A stretch of DNA of 64,000 bases from Macrocystis pyrifera (lineage: Eukaryota; Sar; Phaeophyceae; Laminariales; Laminariaceae), in NCBI GenBank assembly GCA_031763025.1, contig JASSKH010000044.1, forward strand, positions 1,488,001-1,552,000, written 5' to 3'. Shown here in pieces: positions 25,601-31,600 of this stretch. Numbering within the stretch: position 1 is the stretch's first letter; each line of letters begins with the position of its first letter. The position numbers were made by a program, and so were the translations under genes. The notes beneath the pieces were generated by a model. The model did no database searches. It was not told the origin of the DNA and saw nothing but the letters and a program-made list of their open reading frames with translations.

Positions 25601-28600
25601 GTACGAGTAGTCATATCTGCGATGCATCATGCTGGGCGAATGCAGAGCATTCTCGGGTGAATGAGAGAATGTGAGTTTTGTACGTACGTAAGATGTTTAG
25701 CCAATCAGATGACTGCGGCGATTCACTGTAGCATGAATCGTAGCCCTTGGTACACACACCTTGTCTGGTCGTTAGGCCGAACCTACACGTACCAGCGCAG
25801 TGAAGCAGAGGCAAAGCTACGGGTCCAAGGTGTGATACAGACTAGTTTGGGTTCAGGATGTCAGACGAGAGCAAGTCGCTGGAGGCCGCGGCCAACGCGG
25901 CTACTGCTGCGCACGAGGCGCAGGCTGCGTTGTTTGCTGCGCAAACGCAAGCTAAGGCAAATGTTCATGCTGTTGTAGCTGTTGTGCAAGCGGAGGCCGA
26001 CGCACGCCGTGCTGGGCGAGCCAAGGCCGAGGCTCGCCAGGCCACAGACGCTACTGCGTCCGCTCGCCAGGCCAACGCTGCTGCTGCTGCTGGAGGCCGG
26101 ACGGCCGCCGTTGCTTGCGTGCTGTACAGTCGCTGGCGTCGGACTATTTTCGCTTGTTGGGCGAACGTGGTGTTTCCGATCCACCCCTCTTGTCAGCCAA
26201 GAAAATAACTAACTGGGACACGCAACTCCAAGTGTTGGGATGGATCATTGATACTGAAGTGCGTACGGTCACGTTGCCGTCCCATAAGCGCCTCAAGCCG
26301 CTTAATATTCTCGCGGAGTGGCCGTCGTCTCGTGCATCCGCTTCAGCGAAACAGGTGTAGTAGCTAGTTGGCTGTCTCAAGCATGTTTCCTTTGCTGTGC
26401 ATCCGGGGCGTTTTTTCGTTAACCGCTTGTTGGCTTCGGTTGGTATGCCGCGCCTTGTCGCCGCAACTGATTTTGATTGTCGTACGGCAAATCCCGGGCG
26501 GCGTCTCGCCCTGGGACCCGAGTTCCAGGGTGACCCCGAGTTTTGGCGGTGGTTCGTTGAGGAAGGGTTGGACGTGCGCGGAGGAACTTTGTCGGCTCCG
26601 ATGTACCATTTGCTTGAGCGCCCCCCTAGACGTACTCTGTTTTCGGACGCATCTAAAACCGCTGTCGGGGAGTTTTGCCTCGAAACTGGTGTGTACTGGC
26701 GATACGAGCTTGAAGCAGGGGAGCGGTCTCGATTTTGTGGATCAATCAAGTCCGTTGCAGATGAGAACGATATCTCAATTGATGTCCTCGAACTGCTGGG
26801 CATGGTAGTTTCTGCATGGGTTCTTGTCTCTGCGTGTGATGAACGTCCGTTCGCAATGGGGGATTGTGTGTTAGTGCGGGGCGACAACGAAGCAGCCGTA
26901 GAGTGGGTGCGCCGTTGTCGAGGGGGTAAGGAGCCGAGATCTGGCGCATTGATGCGCCTCCTTGGTGTGCTCGAATTGTCCTCTGGTTGGCACTTTGACG
27001 TTAAAACACGTACGGGGAATTTTTAACGTGGCCGCTGATGGGATCTCACGGTGGGATTGTGCTTCCGTCCTCGTTAATTTGCGTGCTGTTAGACCCGACA
27101 TTCCATGGCAGGAACAGGACCTGGGGGATGGGGGCACATCCCTCTGTACTTCGGTGTTGGCATTGCGACCTCGTCTGAACGCACTTATCAGGGGTATTTT
27201 GGTGCATTGGCAGACTTTCGGGTAGTTTGTGACATGCCTGTATTCCTAGACCGTTGCGGAGACAGCATGACCAACGTGTGGCATTTGTTCGAGTACGTAG
27301 CGTACGCTTTTGCCACCAAGAAATTGCGGTCGGCAACTATCGAGAGTCACTTGTCAACGATCAAGTTTTTCCATCGTATTTCACGAGGGTTCGAGCTGGA
27401 CACTATTCATCCTGTTTTGGGTAATGCACTGTTATGGAAATGTTAGCACATGACCGTGTATGAGTCAATGTTCAAGTAGCACTGCTCTTGTATCGTAGAT
27501 GATAGTCTATGTACCGTTTCGGCATGCAACGTATTATGCGGAGGAATACCAGCAGTATCGTCTCTGCTCGTAGGACCGAGCATCTCACTCTCTGATGTGA
27601 CCTCTACCCGGATCTGATGGTATCCTAGCTGCCTGTTCATCTCTGGAAGCTGCCGTCATCTGGACTCCTGCATTCTCTGTGGAGGACATCTGTGTGTGTT
27701 GGCCATCTGAGCGCCAGTGTTTACGTGTTATCACGTCTTCTTCTCTCTACCGCACGGGAGTATCTTACTCCCCGGGCCACTGCTTGCCCGGTGTCCTCTC
27801 TCGGCTAACACCGAGGACACAGCCTCTGCCTACATTGTCAGGGTATAACGCATTTATCCATAATAGCACTCAAAGGCGCCGCCCGTTCGCATGCCGACGC
27901 TGGTAACCAAGCAATCGTTCGTCGGCCTGTTTAGTGAGAAATTTTGATCACGGGCGAGAAATTGATATCTACATGGCAGACGGGGGGTCACGTCTTGTGG
28001 CTTGCCCTCTGTGCTTCCTTTTGTTTTATTACTCGCGCGTCAGAAATGTTTGCGGAAACTCGGTCACGTGTGCACGAAACGTATTGTTTGCAACGGGCCG
28101 ACGTAGCGGCTTTTGGCGGAAAATCGCAGCTCACCGCGGCGCAGTGGTCCACCGCAGACCGCGTTGAGGTTCGGTCTCGCGGGTCGAAAGGGAACCAACT
28201 GCGGAAAGGGGCGGTTCTGACGCGTGTACCTTGTGGTCCGGCGTTGTGTGTGGGTGAAGGTGGCGATGCTGTCGATCTCATGATCGAATTGATGTCTTGT
28301 TATCTGTTTCTTCCCTCGTGGGCCCCCCTTGCCGCTTTCGGCGTTGGTAATGGCAGATGGTCTATGTGAACACATCAGCAAGCGACGACAGTTTTGCGAA
28401 AAGTGGTTGCGTTGGCGAGCGTGCGTGCGGAGGAGTACGCTCTGCACTCTCTGAGGATTGGAGGCGCAACACACTTGTCGGCGGCGGGGGCGACACCAGA
28501 AGTGTTGCAGCGTGAGGGCCGATGGGCGTCCGATGCGTATAAGGCGTATGTTCGCAGTCACGGAAAGGATGCCAGTTGGGTAGCAGATGTTATGGCCCAG

Positions 28601-31600
28601 GAAGGAATTAGCGGTGGGGTCCAGCCGGGCCAGGGCACTGGGTGGGGGTGAGTTAATTCCCTCGTCGAGTTGACTAGGAGGAAGTAAAATTATGGAGAAG
28701 TGTGTTATCACATGCGTTCCCTATGAGATTGCAAGTGGGGGGGGGAGGGGGTCGTAAGAATGCATCAGTAAATAGGGTCAACTCCCATTTATGATGGAGG
28801 CTGGCGTCGAGAGTTCTATGTCGCCAGTTGGGTTGGGAGTTGACTTGAGTATATGGATGCTAGCGTGGGGTTGCCGTTGGGGCAACCCCGGGGGTCACCC
28901 CCTCTCCAATGCCCCTGTTCCGGGCGGGGGGTTGAACATTAATATAATACAATTTCAAAAGCCAAGTGCAAAGCAAAGTATTCTCGGAAGAATGAGAGAA
29001 TGTGAGTTTTGTACGTACGTTAGAAGTTAAGCTAATCAGATGACTGCGGTGATTCACGGTAGCATGAATCGTAGCCCTTGGTACACACACCTTGTCTGGT
29101 GCGTAGCCGCAACCTACACGTAACAGTGCAGTCAAGCAGAGACAAAGCTACAGGTCCGAGGTGTGACACAGACTAGTTTGAGTTCCCACCCACCCGCCCG
29201 TGCTTTTGAGGGAGTTAGAGGAGGGGCGTTAAATAGTCGCAGTAACGTTTGTGTTTGTTGCTGTATGTTAGACCTACCGGTTAATTTCGCTGATGGTGCG
29301 ACCGGGTGTCGTAGCTTGCGCGAGTGGCGGCGGGGGCTAGTCGCCTTGTTTGGCATTTTGTTTTGTTTGATGCAAGTGGGGTTTCTTTATATCATACTAT
29401 TATAGTTGATAAAATTAAACGTGGTGTTGCATCGGCTCGGATTTTGCGCGCAATCTAAAAGTATAGGAGAGGGGGGTTGTCCGTATATAACATCGAAGTA
29501 CATTGCGAGTTTAAATGTACTTGTGATTTGTGTATGCCTGGTACAAATTTGTGTAAATTTATATGCACGTGGTAGTGAGGTTATCTTGTACTTGGTATAT
29601 ATTTTCTCGAGTTATTTGTCAGAAACTGCTTTTTTTATAGCGGTTTGGTAGGCTAATACGGATTATTCTGAACTGTGCGGAACCAACACGAACGAACATC
29701 TACGTACGTGGTTCCCACCTCGAACTTCGAATAATTTGGAAGACGAAAAAATTGCACCTGACATGCTTAGTCCAACAGAAGAGCTACGGTTGTCGTAGCA
29801 GGTGCCACCACTGCTACTGATGTACGACATGTACAGCAGAGAGAGCTTCCCCAGCAGCAAAACAACAGCAAACAGCAGGAGCAGTAGCAGTAGTACACAG
29901 GAGGCCAGGGTCAGCGTCGCTGTACGCTCGGCTTGTGTCAGTTCAAGAATTCTGTGTACGAGCACGTACGTACTCGATTTTGTTGTGTATTTCCTGGCTC
30001 TGCACTCAAAAATTGAAGACGAAAAATCTACACCTTACTGTACATGTGTGTCCAACAGAGCTTCTCGTAGCAAGTGCCACCACTACTACTGCTGTACAAC
30101 ATCTACAGCAAATCTTCTCCTGCTTCTCCGTTCCCTCGTCAGTAGGAGGGTGGGACTGACAACACCACCTGCAGCATGTCTTGGGGTCATGGCCCGAACG
30201 TTGCTGTGGACAGGCACACAGTCTGCTTACGAATACTCGTAGAGTTGGGCTACGTTTGGTAGAACTCAAAAAACAAAAACCACTACACACGTTGCCGCAC
30301 CTACAGCAGTAGTTCGACCAACTGTGAACGACTTACCACAGCACCAACTCGAGAAGATTTCGTTTGTATGTGTGCGTGCACAGAGCCCCCCGGGACTGGA
30401 ATTGGCGCTGTGTGCGTTGAGCGCGGTGGTCAAGCGTGGCCGAAAAAAAGTGTTGAATCATCTTGACACACACCCGCACACACAAACAGAAAAAATCAAA
30501 ACAAAGCACCGTCGTATGCGAGCCGTTATGAAGAGGCTTTTTTTCCCTTGGATAACCAAGAAAAAAAAGGCTCGCGCTGCTTCGCGCTTCGCGCGCCTCA
30601 ATATACACGTAATAAAAATACGAGAGTAGAGTTTAGGGGTTCTAATGTACACATATATCGTATCTCGTATGGGTTTCCGTATTAACATTCTAAAATGCCA
30701 TGAAACAATGTGTACTGGTATATGTTAATTTTTAATTTTTTAATCTTTTATTTCTGGTCTCCCTCTGTCTCACAGTCTGTGACCACGAAATCAGTATCAC
30801 TCTAGGATAAGGAATCAGGACGGACAGTGGGTGTACTGATGAAGCTGGGTGGAAAGGACGATTTAATGTGAAGACAACAACAACAACAACAACAACATAC
30901 ACGCCGGACTGTCAAATAATCATGAAATGTTGTTGCCTTCACATTAAATCGTCCTTTCTACCCAGCTTCATCAGTATACCCAGTGTCCGTCCTGATTCCT
31001 TATCCTAGAGAGATACTGATTCCGTGGTCGCAGACTGTGAGACAGAGGAAGGCAAAAAATAAAAAATAATAATAACCATCGCAAATTCAAGTGTCAAGCA
31101 AGTGAAATGCCAGCGTTCCGGGTACGAGAAGACAACGACACAAGCAGGACAATAAAATATGAGCAAAAAGACAACAAAATAAAAAAACCGAAATTTGAAA
31201 TGACAACAGAATACAAACGACGCAAGGACTTCAGAAAGGCTGCCAGACGGAAAGCATACGTACTCAGTAAGGACAGATATCTCCTGCGCGGACGAGGTGA
31301 CACGTAAGAGTGGGGGCTACAGGCAACAGTCTGTAAGAGCTAGTCGGACCGATACCTAGCCACCCGATGTATCATTTCGTTTCTGCATTCGACGACAGCT
31401 GTATCAGTACGGCTGCCCTTCCCCCCTCCTCCCCTCCCGTTGTCGCCGCTATTGGCGTCCTCAGCTGCGTGGCGTAGCCGGCTCCTATCAACCAAAAATT
31501 CCCAAAATAATCTATAATCAAAATCAAGCCCTTTTATTTACCTGTGTGTATGGGGGAGTTTTTGGTCCCCAGGGATTTGGGATATGCAGAATTTCCCCTG

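Larger units (their letters stand above)
25642..29654 (+). mobile_element. Ngaro-like element 2, decayed and internally deleted
   Basis: The order is: an A1-like repeat (25642-25857), a gag start, an internal deletion joining gag directly to RT, RNase H, a recombinase split by an LTR-like insertion, B1-like (about 28797-28975), A2-like (about 28973-29187) and a spacer. Sequence ends at AGGCT (29654), exactly where B2 would begin, and host sequence AATACGG follows; B2 is absent. The left flank ends CGAAT and the right flank begins AATACGG, and the related uninterrupted sequence near element 1 reads CGAATACGG. Element 2 is thus an independent insertion in the paralogous repeat, not a duplicate of element 1. 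Confidence 0.85.

Noticed and set aside
31094-31307. Short Lys/Arg-rich ORFs beside the palindrome
   Set aside because: Under 70 codons on both strands in an A-rich segment; chance frames are likely.
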